Notes under the pieces: generated by a model
Database searches by the model: none
Told to the model about the DNA's origin: nothing
The model's input: the letters and a program-made list of their open reading frames with translations, nothing else
Position numbers and translations under genes: made by a program
Origin: an uncultured bacterium
GTDB lineage: Bacteria > Patescibacteriota > Minisyncoccia > Phycocordibacterales > UBA5272
Length of the DNA stretch: 18,969 bases
Direction of reading: 5' to 3'
NCBI GenBank assembly: GCA_903834855.1
Contig: CAILKS010000029.1
Location: 1-18,969 of the forward strand
Shown: positions 1 through 8,080 of the stretch, in pieces
Layout of the letters: every line of letters begins with the position of its first letter
Numbering within the stretch: position 1 is the first letter of the stretch

Positions 1-22
1 GCCGCGAAACGGCCACCCGTAT

Positions 23-52
23 GTTATATCCCCTTTTTTAGTTTATGCACAA
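23..52 (-). promoter_or_regulatory. Possible leftward promoter at window edge
   Basis: On the minus strand a TTGTGC-like -35 (47-52) and a TATAAC -10 (23-28) are separated by 18 bases. Transcription would start near base 16 and leave the window to the left. The first bases of that transcript (1-13) can form a small GCCG/CGGC hairpin, which would suit a structured RNA, but too little is visible to name it. The -35 is weak and the call is tentative. Confidence 0.2.
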
Positions 53-58
53 TATTAT

Positions 59-87
59 TTGACATAAATCATATTATGTCGTAGTAT
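59..87 (+). promoter_or_regulatory. Promoter with internal palindrome for the 133-396 gene
   Basis: A perfect -35 TTGACA (59-64) is followed after 17 bases by TAGTAT (82-87), a 4/6 match to the -10 consensus. The spacer holds an inverted repeat, GACATAA (61-67) and TTATGTC (74-80) with 6 bases between, overlapping the -35. It looks like an operator for a dimeric regulator. The predicted start near 94 leaves a leader of about 39 bases carrying an SD sequence. Confidence 0.5.
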
Positions 88-132
88 ACATTTACCAACA
101 TTTGGTTGGTGAATAAAATAGGAAAAGAAAAA

Positions 133-396
133 ATGAGTTACAAAGGACAAGAGGCATCTGTTAAACTCCCTCATGGGGTTTACCCAGTCGGCGGCACAAT
201 CGATGGTGTATGCCAAATGGCACACCATAAAGATAAAGGTAGCGAGCTGCCACATGGCAAAGCAGTCACCATTATCAAAGACTGCATCGCGGCAGTCAAA
301 ACATGGGGGGCCTTCTTTGATGGCCACCCGGTAGAGCTGGTTCAAGTGCACGGATATCGTGGCTGGTACATGAAGAACGCCTTCAGTTTCCACTGA
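133..396 (+). CDS. Small orphan protein, 87 aa, unknown function
   Basis: I do not recognise this protein. The ATG at 133 is chosen because an AGGA SD (120-123) lies 9 bases upstream; an in-frame TTG at 106 would start before the SD. The product is soluble with no membrane segment, rich in His, Gly and aromatic residues, and has two Cys (27 and 51). It ends in an aromatic, His-rich tail. It is a complete stand-alone unit: promoter with a palindromic spacer, SD, ORF and a strong terminator 20-odd bases after the stop. Its GC content is visibly higher than that of its neighbours, and unlike most genes here it has a canonical SD. An opposite-strand ORF covers the same bases but lacks such signals. 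It could be a recently acquired or lineage-specific gene. Confidence 0.6.
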   Translation: MSYKGQEASVKLPHGVYPVGGTIDGVCQMAHHKDKGSELPHGKAVTIIKDCIAAVKTWGAFFDGHPVELVQVHGYRGWYMKNAFSFH

Positions 397-418
397 TCAT
401 CCCCGACCGACGCCAAAG

Positions 419-446
419 CGGCCTGCATTACGCAGGCCGTTTTTTT
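419..446 (+). terminator. Rho-independent terminator
   Basis: CGGCCTGC (419-426) pairs with GCAGGCCG (432-439) around a 5-base loop, and seven T follow (440-446). The T-tract is only on the + side, so it serves the 133-396 gene and not secA, which converges from the right. Confidence 0.9.
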
Positions 447-480
447 ATTTTATTAGGACTTACGAACTTAGCGACCTCTT

Positions 481-2994
481 CTAACCTCTAACTCCTAACA
501 ATCCCTGATGCTCTTCTGTATTTAATTCACCACACTTTTTCCATTTCTTTCCACTACCACATGGACAAGGATCATTTCTTCCGACTTTTTCTTCTTTATG
601 ACCCAGATCTATTGCAACCTGTTGATTTCTATCTGCTTGATTATTTTGCATTGCAATCACGCCATCAATATTTTCAATAAACAAAACCAAATCATGCATT
701 ATAGTTTCTTCCATTACTTTAAACATGTGTAGACCTTCTTTTTTATATTCAATAAGTGGATCACGCTGACCATAGGCACGCAAATTAACACTGTTTCTCA
801 TATGTTCCATTTGATCCAAATGATCCATCCACAAACTATCTATCATTTGAAGCAACATCATAGAAAGTACACCGGTAAAAACTTCTTCAGTATATTTCTC
901 ACGCTTCTCTTTAATTAAATCTGCAATTTCGGGCTTAATTAAAGTTAATGAAGTAAGAGTTTCCTCTAAATATTCTGTATTCTTAAATAAAATCTTACGA
1001 CGCTTTTCATAAATACTTCTACGTTGATGATTTAAAACATCATCATATTGAAGTGTATGCTTACGAGTATCAAAGTGGAATCCTTCTATTTTTTCCTGAG
1101 CAGATTCAAGAGCACGAGATACTAATTTTGAATCAACTGGTTCATCTTCTGGAATTCCAAACTTTTCCATCATGCCTTTTATATTTGTTGAACCGAAAAC
1201 TCGCATCAAGTCATCTTCTAATGATACGAAAAATTGTGTCTCACCAACATCCCCCTGTCTTCCAGAACGACCACGAAGCTGATTATCAATTCTACGCGCT
1301 TCATGACGCTCTGTACCAATAACAAATAATCCGCCTGCAGCGAGCACGTCTTCACGTTCTGATTCTGTTGCTTGAGGACCGCCTAATTTGATGTCCACTC
1401 CACGACCAGCCATGTTTGTCGCAATTGTTACTGCACCTTTCTTTCCAGCTTCAGCAATAATCTCCCCTTCACGCTCATGATTCTTGGCATTCAAAACTGC
1501 ATGAGTAACACCAGCATGTTCTAGATATTTTGAAAGCACTTCGTTTTTTTCAATAGAAATAGTACCAATCAAAACTGGCTGACCTTTTTCATTTAATTCT
1601 TTTATTTTACGAGTAAGTGCCTTCCATTTTCCTTTTTCTGTTTGAAAAATATAATCATTGTGATCATTACGATTAATCGTATTGTGTGTAGGTACAGGAG
1701 TTACTATAAGTCCATATACTGTATAAAATTCTTCTTTTGAAGTATCCGCTGTTCCTGTCATACCAGATAACTTTTCATAAAAGCGGAAATAGTTTTGGAA
1801 AGTAATAGACGCAAGTGTGCGTGACTCTTGTTCAATCTTTACATTTTCTTTTGCCTCCACTGCTTGGTGAAGTCCGTCTGACCAACGGCGTCCAGGTTGC
1901 ATACGTCCAGTGAATTCATCCACGATTATGACTTCATTATCTTTCACAACATATTCACGTTCACGAAGGAATAACGCTTTTGCTTTTACCGCAGTTTCTA
2001 AATGATGAACATAACGCATACCTTCTACAGAATAAATATTTGATATACCGAGCAATTCTTCTGCTTTTGTAATTCCATCTTCTGTTAGAGAAATCGCACG
2101 CTGCTTTTCGTCCACCGCATAATGATCACCTTCAATTAATTTATCTGCAATAGATGCAAAAGTTTTATACATTTCACTAGACTCCTCAGCTGGTGAAGAA
2201 ATAATAAGTGGTGTACGTGCTTCATCAATTAAAATAGAGTCTATTTCGTCCACGATTGCATAATGGTGTTCACGTTGAACAAGGGCGCTTTCTGAATAGC
2301 CAATATTATCGCGTAGATAATCAAAACCAAATTCATTATTTGTTCCATAAGTAATATCCGCGGCGTACGCTTCTTTTCTATTACATGGTTTTAGAAAATC
2401 ATAAACAACTTTATATGCACCTACATCATCGCGGTCTTTGTCTTCTTCTTGATGAGTACTGTCATATAAAAATGATGACTGGTGATTTATAACAGAAACA
2501 GAAAGACCGAGTGCGTCATAAACTTGTCCCATCCAAACGGCATCACGACGTGATAGATAATCGTTCACTGTAACAATGTGTACCCCACGACCAGTTAAAG
2601 CATTTAAGTAAGCTGGAAGTGTCGCAACAAGTGTCTTTCCTTCACCTGTTCGCATTTCCGCAATGTGACCCATATGTAAAAGCATTCCTCCAGTAACTTG
2701 CACACGATAATGCATCATTTTAAGAGTCCTGCGTGACGCTTCACGCACAAGAGCAAAAGCTAGTGGTAGGACAGCTTCTAAAACTTTCTTTTCTGTTTCT
2801 TTTAAATCCTTTCCTGTTAGTCCAGCGATATCTTTTTGTACCCGTTCTTTAAGGGTGATACTTCTTGCTTTTAATTCTTCATCTGTGAGAGTTTTTAATT
2901 CATCTTCATGAGAAAAAACCCTCTCGACTGTAGGTTGTAACTTTTTAATGAGTTTTTTGGACTCGTCTGGAAAAAGCTTTGTAATGAAAGACAT
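481..2994 (-). CDS. secA: Protein translocase subunit SecA
   Basis: SecA is the ATPase motor that pushes preproteins through SecYEG. The 837-aa product has the family landmarks in order: Walker A MRTGEGKT (114-121), the DEAD-like DEIDSILIDEARTP (249-262), the motif near 407-415 (EKLSGMTGT), NMAGRGVDI (527-535) and the arginine-finger region QLRGRSGRQGD (572-582). The helical scaffold and wing follow, and a SEC-C zinc tail lies at 806-821. Two things are odd. There are about 25 extra residues in the first nucleotide-binding domain (about 171-200, acidic) between the VNDYLSRRD and REAYAADITYGTNNE-like blocks. In the zinc tail the ligands Cys810, Cys812 and Cys821 are present, but the next position, normally His or Cys, is Gly822; His829 might substitute. 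It is transcribed alone, with a very short leader and no SD. The call is certain. Confidence 0.98.
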   Translation of the reverse strand: MSFITKLFPDESKKLIKKLQPTVERVFSHEDELKTLTDEELKARSITLKERVQKDIAGLTGKDLKETEKKVLEAVLPLAFALVREASRRTLKMMHYRVQVTGGMLLHMGHIAEMRTGEGKTLVATLPAYLNALTGRGVHIVTVNDYLSRRDAVWMGQVYDALGLSVSVINHQSSFLYDSTHQEEDKDRDDVGAYKVVYDFLKPCNRKEAYAADITYGTNNEFGFDYLRDNIGYSESALVQREHHYAIVDEIDSILIDEARTPLIISSPAEESSEMYKTFASIADKLIEGDHYAVDEKQRAISLTEDGITKAEELLGISNIYSVEGMRYVHHLETAVKAKALFLREREYVVKDNEVIIVDEFTGRMQPGRRWSDGLHQAVEAKENVKIEQESRTLASITFQNYFRFYEKLSGMTGTADTSKEEFYTVYGLIVTPVPTHNTINRNDHNDYIFQTEKGKWKALTRKIKELNEKGQPVLIGTISIEKNEVLSKYLEHAGVTHAVLNAKNHEREGEIIAEAGKKGAVTIATNMAGRGVDIKLGGPQATESEREDVLAAGGLFVIGTERHEARRIDNQLRGRSGRQGDVGETQFFVSLEDDLMRVFGSTNIKGMMEKFGIPEDEPVDSKLVSRALESAQEKIEGFHFDTRKHTLQYDDVLNHQRRSIYEKRRKILFKNTEYLEETLTSLTLIKPEIADLIKEKREKYTEEVFTGVLSMMLLQMIDSLWMDHLDQMEHMRNSVNLRAYGQRDPLIEYKKEGLHMFKVMEETIMHDLVLFIENIDGVIAMQNNQADRNQQVAIDLGHKEEKVGRNDPCPCGSGKKWKKCGELNTEEHQGLLGVRG

Positions 2995-3003
2995 GTGGGT
3001 TTG

Positions 3004-3033
3004 ATTATAACATTTTTACAGGTATTTGTCTTG
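3004..3033 (-). promoter_or_regulatory. secA promoter, near-leaderless
   Basis: On the minus strand a perfect TATAAT (3004-3009) lies only 9 bases before the secA ATG, so the mRNA would begin about 2-3 bases before the start codon. A weak -35 (AAGACA, 3028-3033) is 18 bases upstream. No SD is present. Confidence 0.55.
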
Positions 3034-3222
3034 TATTTTAAAATGGATATTTAGTTTAATATATGGGTCTAATTTTCAATTTTGCAATTTTGTTTTTCAA
3101 AGGAATACCACAAAATTTTTAGTTTTTAATTTTTAATTTTTATTGAAATGCAAAATACACAGGGTCTGCCTGTGTAAATTAATGACACAATAAAAAACAA
3201 ATTCAAATACAAAAAAGGTAAA
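3034..3222. other. AT-rich intergenic stretch with one hairpin
   Basis: There is no gene here. The stretch holds low-complexity direct repeats (AATTTT-type units near 3070-3105 and TTTTTAAT-type units near 3114-3143). It also holds a perfect 8-bp hairpin, TACACAGG (3156-3163) with CCTGTGTA (3169-3176) and a 5-base loop. On the minus strand the hairpin is followed by a short TTTT run, so it may act as a back-up terminator for the 3268-3606 gene. Confidence 0.5.
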
Positions 3223-3245
3223 AGAAAAACCTGCCGGGGGCAGGT
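3223..3245 (-). terminator. Rho-independent terminator of the 3268-3606 gene
   Basis: Read on the minus strand, ACCTGCC pairs with GGCAGGT (3239-3245 with 3229-3235) around CCC, followed by TTTTTCTTTT. This is a textbook terminator about 20 bases after the stop codon. Confidence 0.88.
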
Positions 3246-3267
3246 CTTCTGGTGCGTCAGGTTTGAA

Positions 3268-3606
3268 CTAGACCACTACGGGTGAGCGCAATTTGCTCAT
3301 CTTGTAGTAATACAAGCATTTGCGCCCGGCGGACTTTGTGAGCTCGTCGTCGAGATTGAACTGGATACCGTAATTACGCGACTCTTCAGAGAGAAGTGCA
3401 ACTATTTGGTTAAGTTCATCTCCCGAAACAAAGGCAAGAAACCCATTGTCGAGTCTGACACCATTGGTGCCATTGTCATTGGATTCACGGGTGCTGAAAC
3501 ACACCGCGCGATAACCATGATAGCCCTCAGGGGTTGTTACTATGGCAAACCCGATGCCATCCCTGATGAACCCCTCTCTGGATTCAATATAATTTGCTAC
3601 TGTCAT
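3268..3606 (-). CDS. Small orphan protein, 112 aa, unknown function
   Basis: I do not recognise this protein. The start is fixed by an AAGGGAG SD (3614-3620) 7 bases before the ATG, one of the best SD sequences in the window. The product is soluble and mixed alpha/beta: a beta-rich N-terminal half (FAIVTTPEGYHGYRAVCFS-type strands) and a helical EL..IV.LL.EE segment around residues 64-76. The C-terminal end is basic (KCLYYYKMSKLRSP). Like the 133-396 gene it has its own promoter, SD, higher GC content and terminator, and it is not joined to secA or to the copper operon. A + strand ORF (3406-3609) overlaps it but has no signals. Horizontal origin or a lineage-specific gene are both possible. 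Confidence 0.65.
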   Translation of the reverse strand: MTVANYIESREGFIRDGIGFAIVTTPEGYHGYRAVCFSTRESNDNGTNGVRLDNGFLAFVSGDELNQIVALLSEESRNYGIQFNLDDELTKSAGRKCLYYYKMSKLRSPVVV

Positions 3607-3613
3607 TGAAATG

Positions 3614-3694
3614 CTCCCTTAATAGTTAGTAGGTTAAATTGGAAAAATATGAAACTTCCTTATTTAAACTATAACACTTTTAAAATAAAGTCAA
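3614..3694 (-). promoter_or_regulatory. Extended -10 promoter and SD for the 3268-3606 gene
   Basis: On the minus strand TTGACT (3689-3694) is followed after 15 bases by TATAGT (3668-3673), preceded by TGT, giving an extended -10 (TGTTATAGT). The leader of about 50 bases ends in the SD AAGGGAG (3614-3620). Confidence 0.5.
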
Positions 3695-3716
3695 TAGTAG
3701 AAAAGATTAGTCTGTT

Positions 3717-4145
3717 TTATTTAAAATCTATAGCGAAACTATACATTCCCATACCACAAACACCCTGTAATGTATCTCCTGCTTTATAAGTACCAGCATC
3801 AATTATTGTCTCACCAGTATTTGGCAACATTTCTCTATACTTTAATGACGGAATAACAAGCGCAGCAGAACAATCATATGTACTATTAGTTTTAACAATT
3901 AATTTTGTTGGGATACCAGCTTTAGCAAAAGATTTTTTAGGAGAATAACCACCACGCGCTGTGATAGTCACATATTGAACTCCATCTTTAATTACACTGT
4001 TTTCTTCATTTACAGAATCATTCTTCAAAACTTTGTTAGCCCCCTGATCCACTACAACACTTTCTGTATTACTATCACGAGTAACAAAATATCCTGTCCC
4101 TCCTATAATTATAATTGCGATAATAACTGCTGTAACATTTTTCAT
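3717..4145 (-). CDS. Membrane-anchored cupredoxin-like copper protein
   Basis: This is a 142-aa protein with an N-terminal hydrophobic anchor (residues 5-20, AVIIAIIIIGG) and an outside-facing cupredoxin_1/EfeO-type domain (about 55-142). Candidate metal ligands are Cys92 in the TYDCSAALVIPSL block and the CGMGM motif (Cys130, Met132, Met134); this Cys/CGMGM pairing is typical of small cupredoxins found with SafE-type proteins. It is the last gene of the copper operon, 7 bases after the upstream stop, and has no SD. It probably binds Cu(I) on the outer face, as a chaperone or sink working with CopA and the HMA-SafE protein. The role in copper is inferred from fold and context. Confidence 0.82.
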   Translation of the reverse strand: MKNVTAVIIAIIIIGGTGYFVTRDSNTESVVVDQGANKVLKNDSVNEENSVIKDGVQYVTITARGGYSPKKSFAKAGIPTKLIVKTNSTYDCSAALVIPSLKYREMLPNTGETIIDAGTYKAGDTLQGVCGMGMYSFAIDFK

Positions 4146-4152
4146 AGATAAA

Positions 4153-5160
4153 TTATATATTAAATAAAGGATTAATAATACCTAAACCAGCAAGTCCTGA
4201 GAGTAGAGAAAACATTCCGAAACCAATCACAATCACACCCACTGTCATAAAAAACAATTCTGCATATTTTGATTTAGCAAATGACACTGAAGTGAAAGAC
4301 AAAAGTGCGAGTACTGGAAGTGTGCCAAGTGCAAATGATCCCATGATGGACAATCCAGAGAGAAATCCTCCACTAGAAAATGCTGACACTTGCATTGATT
4401 GAGTAAATCCACATGGTAAGAAAAATGTCCCCACACCAATAAGTAATGGCGTGAATGTTTCGTGTTCAACTTTTCTAAAGAAAGAAAATATGCCACTTGG
4501 TAGTGTAAATTTACTTTTCTTAAATACTCCAACAAGGTTAAGCCCAAGTGTTAGCATAATAACCGAAGCAATAACTCCTAAAATTGAAGAGAATAAGAAG
4601 TTAATACCAACTTCTTTACCAAGTAATCCTAAAACTCCACCCAAAACAGCAAAGCCGACTAAACGCCCAGCATGAAAAAGAAATATTGGTTTATGGTTTG
4701 TCTTGTCCTCCTGTGTAACTTTTGCTGAGAGTGAAAGCACAAGCCCACCGACAATTGCCAAACAAGAAGATACCGACGCAACAAGTCCGATTAAAAATCC
4801 AGTAACGGGAGTAACTCCCCCACCTATTCCAAAATTTAAAATACCAGACTTTTGTAAAATGAAAAATATTGCTAAAAATAAGATTCCGATTGGTAAAGCT
4901 TTCCAAATATCTCCGTTACTCTTTTTTTCCTCCACAACTTTTTCAAGTGTAAAAGAGTAACCAAAGGGTTTCACTAATTCTGTTAACTTTTCTGCCATTT
5001 CTTTCGATTCCAACTCTGTATTTGTTTCTAATTCAACTATTTCATTTTTTAAATCAACATGGGATTGAATAATAAAATCTTGCTCATTTAAAGTATCTTC
5101 AATCAAGATTTTACATGATGCACAATGTGTCCCAGAAACATAAAATGTGTATTTTTTCAT
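4153..5160 (-). CDS. HMA domain fused to SafE/DsbD-like membrane protein
   Basis: The 335-aa protein begins with a heavy-metal-associated domain (residues 1-75, metal site GTHCASC with Cys13 and Cys16). A multi-pass domain of the sulfite exporter TauE/SafE, DsbD_2-like family follows (about 88-332). Each half of the membrane domain carries a conserved cysteine: SSCLAIVGG (Cys133) and FFLPCGFTQSMQ (Cys250). FALGTLPVL follows the second. Homologous fusions are found in copper operons and are thought to move or reduce metal at the membrane, with the HMA domain delivering Cu(I). The gene lies between copA (10 bases upstream) and the cupredoxin (7 bases downstream), so the three are probably co-translated. 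The transported substrate cannot be read from the sequence. Confidence 0.87.
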   Translation of the reverse strand: MKKYTFYVSGTHCASCKILIEDTLNEQDFIIQSHVDLKNEIVELETNTELESKEMAEKLTELVKPFGYSFTLEKVVEEKKSNGDIWKALPIGILFLAIFFILQKSGILNFGIGGGVTPVTGFLIGLVASVSSCLAIVGGLVLSLSAKVTQEDKTNHKPIFLFHAGRLVGFAVLGGVLGLLGKEVGINFLFSSILGVIASVIMLTLGLNLVGVFKKSKFTLPSGIFSFFRKVEHETFTPLLIGVGTFFLPCGFTQSMQVSAFSSGGFLSGLSIMGSFALGTLPVLALLSFTSVSFAKSKYAELFFMTVGVIVIGFGMFSLLSGLAGLGIINPLFNI

Positions 5161-5170
5161 ATTTTTATTT

Positions 5171-7456
5171 TTATAATTTCTTTGCTTTTAAACTAAGAGA
5201 ATTAGATACAACAGAAACACTAGATAACGCCATCGCTAGTCCCGCAAAGACTGGATTAAGAATTATACCCCAGATTGGGTAAAGTAATCCGGATGCAACA
5301 GGTATTCCAACAACATTATAAATAAATGCCCAGAAAAGATTCTGCTTTACCGTTCTCATTGTCGCATGTGAGAGTTCAATTGCTTGAGAAATTTTACGAA
5401 TATCACCGTGCAATAATGTAATGCCAGCTGACTCAATAGCAATATCTGTCCCTGTTGCCATTGCAATACCCACATTTGCCTGCACGAGTGCTGGTGCATC
5501 ATTTATTCCATCTCCGACCATAGCAACAATTCTACCTTCATTTTGAAGCTCTTTTATTTTACCAGCTTTTTCGCTCGGTAAAACTTCAGAAATTACTACA
5601 TCAATACCAGCTAATTTTCCAATATGTTGTGCAGCTAAATGATTATCTCCTGTTAACATTATTACTTTTATACCTTTTTTATGAATATTTGTAATTGCTA
5701 ATTTTGCTTCATTTTTAAGAGTGTCTGCAAGTGCAATCAATCCAACCTTTTTATTTTCTATTTCAACCACCACCACTGTTTTACCATCTTGCTGTAAAGA
5801 TTTAATTCTTTCATCTGTATCACTTTTTTCTGGTTTATGAATATAAACACTTTTACTAAGAACTTTTGCTCTTACACCCACACCATCTAATGATTCGAAA
5901 TTTTCTACTGCTTCAAATGGAATATTTTTCTCAACTAAATTTTTTGCAATAGAGTCTGCTAGTGGATGACCAGATAATTTTTCAACACTTCCAGCAAATT
6001 TCAATATTTCGTATTCATTATATTCTTCACTTAATGTCACCACATCTGTAACTTCTGGTTTTCCTTTTGTGATTGTTCCAGTTTTATCAAAGACAATCGT
6101 ATTAACTTTACTTAAAAGCTCTAAACTCTCTGCATCTTTCACCAAGATACCGTGTTGTGCCCCCTTACCAACTCCAACAATAATCGCAGTTGGTGTCGCA
6201 AGTCCTAGTGCACAGGGGCAAGCGATCACAAGCACTCCAACAAATGAAAGTATTCCATAAGATATAGCAACTGACTGTCCAATAAAATAACTACCAATAA
6301 AAATCCAAGACAATAGTGAGGCAAATGCAATACCTAAAACTACTGGTACAAAAATACTAGAAATTTTATCAGCCATCGCTTCAATCGGAGCTTTACTCCC
6401 TTGTGCATCCTCTACCATTTTAATTATTTGTGAAAGCATCGTATCACTACCAACTTTCGTAGCTTGGAAAATAAAACTCCCTTGTTTATTTATTGTAGAT
6501 CCGATAACTTCATCTCCAACAATTTTATCTGTTGGGATTGATTCACCTGTAATCATAGACTCATCAATAGAAGTTGAACCTTCAATTATTTTCCCATCAA
6601 CTGGAATTTTACTACCTGGTTTTACAATAATTTTATCTCCAATAACAACTTCATGAATTGGTATTTCAGTCTCTATTCCATCACGAATCACTATGGCTGT
6701 TTTTGCTTGAAGACCAAGCAATTTCTCTATAGCTTCACCGGTCTTTTGTTTAGAACGAGCCTCTAAATACTTACCAAATGTCACAAAACCGATTACAACA
6801 ATAACAACATCAAAATACGTATAATCAGGCAGTGAAAGTAATAGCTTAGCCTGTGGGAATAAGGTGACAATGACACTATAAATGTAGGCTGTTAATGTAC
6901 CAATACCAATGAGCGTGTCCATATTTGCCACACGATATTTCACAAAATTTACAACGCCATTAATAAAAGGCTTCCCAATCCAAAACATTACAACTGTCGC
7001 AATCAGCATAGAGATAGTGTTAAATAGCTCCATTGGAATTGGAAAATTTGGGATAAAAGAAAAAGTCCTAGCACTAATGTCCCACATCATAGCCATAAAA
7101 ATAAATAATGCTATTGGTAAAACAAATTGTGTTTTACTTTTTTGCTCTTCTAATTCTTTTTCTTTTGTATCTTTAGATACTGATAATCCTAGGTGTTCAC
7201 TATGATCCATACCTTCCATTTTCATATTAGGATCCATCATTTCATGAGATGAAGACAAATTATAGCCAAGCTTCCCTATTTCATTATTCATCACATCTAA
7301 ATTTACTTTTTCAGAATCAAAATTAACAGATGCCTTTTCGGTTGCAAAATTAACAGATACATCATCAACACCATCTAATTTAGAAAGTTTTTTTGTGATA
7401 ATTACGGAACAGCTAGCACAATGCATTCCATTAACAGTAAAAGTTTTTGTAGTCAT
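5171..7456 (-). CDS. copA: Copper-exporting P1B-type ATPase CopA
   Basis: The 761-aa product has one N-terminal HMA domain (GMHCASC, Cys13/Cys16) and a Met/His-rich linker (about 71-88, including MKMEGMDHSEH) that may bind extra copper. It then has the P1B ATPase core: TGES (303-306), the membrane metal site CPC (413-415), phosphorylation motif DKTGT (457-461), SGHP (495-498) and GDGIND (648-653). In the last two membrane helices YN (713-714) and M..SS (742-746) match the Cu(I) (P1B-1) signature. It exports Cu(I) from the cytoplasm. It lies 6 bases after the DUF305 gene in the CsoR-controlled operon and is full length with no SD. Substrate assignment to Cu(I) is strong; Ag(I) would also be moved by this class. 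Confidence 0.96.
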   Translation of the reverse strand: MTTKTFTVNGMHCASCSVIITKKLSKLDGVDDVSVNFATEKASVNFDSEKVNLDVMNNEIGKLGYNLSSSHEMMDPNMKMEGMDHSEHLGLSVSKDTKEKELEEQKSKTQFVLPIALFIFMAMMWDISARTFSFIPNFPIPMELFNTISMLIATVVMFWIGKPFINGVVNFVKYRVANMDTLIGIGTLTAYIYSVIVTLFPQAKLLLSLPDYTYFDVVIVVIGFVTFGKYLEARSKQKTGEAIEKLLGLQAKTAIVIRDGIETEIPIHEVVIGDKIIVKPGSKIPVDGKIIEGSTSIDESMITGESIPTDKIVGDEVIGSTINKQGSFIFQATKVGSDTMLSQIIKMVEDAQGSKAPIEAMADKISSIFVPVVLGIAFASLLSWIFIGSYFIGQSVAISYGILSFVGVLVIACPCALGLATPTAIIVGVGKGAQHGILVKDAESLELLSKVNTIVFDKTGTITKGKPEVTDVVTLSEEYNEYEILKFAGSVEKLSGHPLADSIAKNLVEKNIPFEAVENFESLDGVGVRAKVLSKSVYIHKPEKSDTDERIKSLQQDGKTVVVVEIENKKVGLIALADTLKNEAKLAITNIHKKGIKVIMLTGDNHLAAQHIGKLAGIDVVISEVLPSEKAGKIKELQNEGRIVAMVGDGINDAPALVQANVGIAMATGTDIAIESAGITLLHGDIRKISQAIELSHATMRTVKQNLFWAFIYNVVGIPVASGLLYPIWGIILNPVFAGLAMALSSVSVVSNSLSLKAKKL

Positions 7457-7462
7457 GGTTTT

Positions 7463-8023
7463 TTAAATGTTATACCAACTCTTTCTCCATTCAGATAACA
7501 TATTTACCCCACCTGAAAGGAAGGCTTCCACTGCATCTGCATTATTTAAAACTTCTAATCGACTAGATTTTGTTCTGATATCTTTAGTCATAATAATTCC
7601 ATTTTGATGATGAGCAATTAAGGCATTAAGAAAACGAAGATCAAGCTTTTCATCATAAGCACCAAGTTTTGGTCCTATTGGATCAGCTACGGTTTTTGTA
7701 TCGTTATACCAAGTTTTTTTCCAAGCGTATAATTCAGCAATTGCAGCTGGTTCATTTTTTAATATATCTTTTGCAAGATTCTGCACCTCTACACGTTCAC
7801 TTTTTTGTGCTTGTTCTGCAAGTAACATTGCTCCTCTATGATGAGAAATCATAGCATTTACATATCTTAAATCTATCCACTTATCTGCGCGACCCAAATC
7901 CATAACATTTTTGTCATACATATTTAAAGAATATGATGGTGTAAGAATATAACCGACAGCAATACCCATAATTCCTGTGATTATAATTAGAGCACTTGCT
8001 AAATAAATTGAAATTTTTGTCAT
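7463..8023 (-). CDS. DUF305 membrane-anchored helical protein
   Basis: The 186-aa protein has an N-terminal membrane anchor (about 5-28) followed by two DUF305 helical pairs with the hallmark double-His motifs: NAMISHHRGAMLLAEQA (His61-His62) and NALIAHHQNGIIMTKD (His138-His139). DUF305 proteins have a ferritin-like four-helix bundle. Members such as CopM bind copper outside the membrane, so the likely role is extracytoplasmic copper binding. It sits between csoR and copA. A 57-base gap upstream contains a 14-base tandem repeat, and no SD is visible. Confidence 0.88.
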   Translation of the reverse strand: MTKISIYLASALIIITGIMGIAVGYILTPSYSLNMYDKNVMDLGRADKWIDLRYVNAMISHHRGAMLLAEQAQKSERVEVQNLAKDILKNEPAAIAELYAWKKTWYNDTKTVADPIGPKLGAYDEKLDLRFLNALIAHHQNGIIMTKDIRTKSSRLEVLNNADAVEAFLSGGVNMLSEWRKSWYNI

Positions 8024-8034
8024 ATGTTTGAAAT

Positions 8035-8076
8035 AGTTATTAGTTAATAGTTATTCGTTATTAGTTATTCGTTAAT
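8035..8076. repeat. Three 14-base tandem repeats between csoR and the DUF305 gene
   Basis: Three consecutive 14-mers, AGTTATTAGTTAAT (8035-8048), AGTTATTCGTTATT (8049-8062) and AGTTATTCGTTAAT (8063-8076), differ at one or two positions. They fill almost all of the csoR-DUF305 gap within the copper operon. Function unknown. Confidence 0.8.
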
Positions 8077-8080
8077 ACAA

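Noticed and set aside
55..393. Minus-strand ORF of 112 codons opposite the first small gene
   Set aside because: The + frame has TTGACA promoter, SD and terminator; the minus frame has none and an implausible Cys/Phe-rich composition.
3406..3609. A + strand ORF opposite the 112-aa orphan gene
   Set aside because: No promoter, SD or terminator on that strand, whereas the minus frame has all three.
8035..8076. The 14-base repeats as a CRISPR array
   Set aside because: The units are directly adjacent with no spacers and are far too short.
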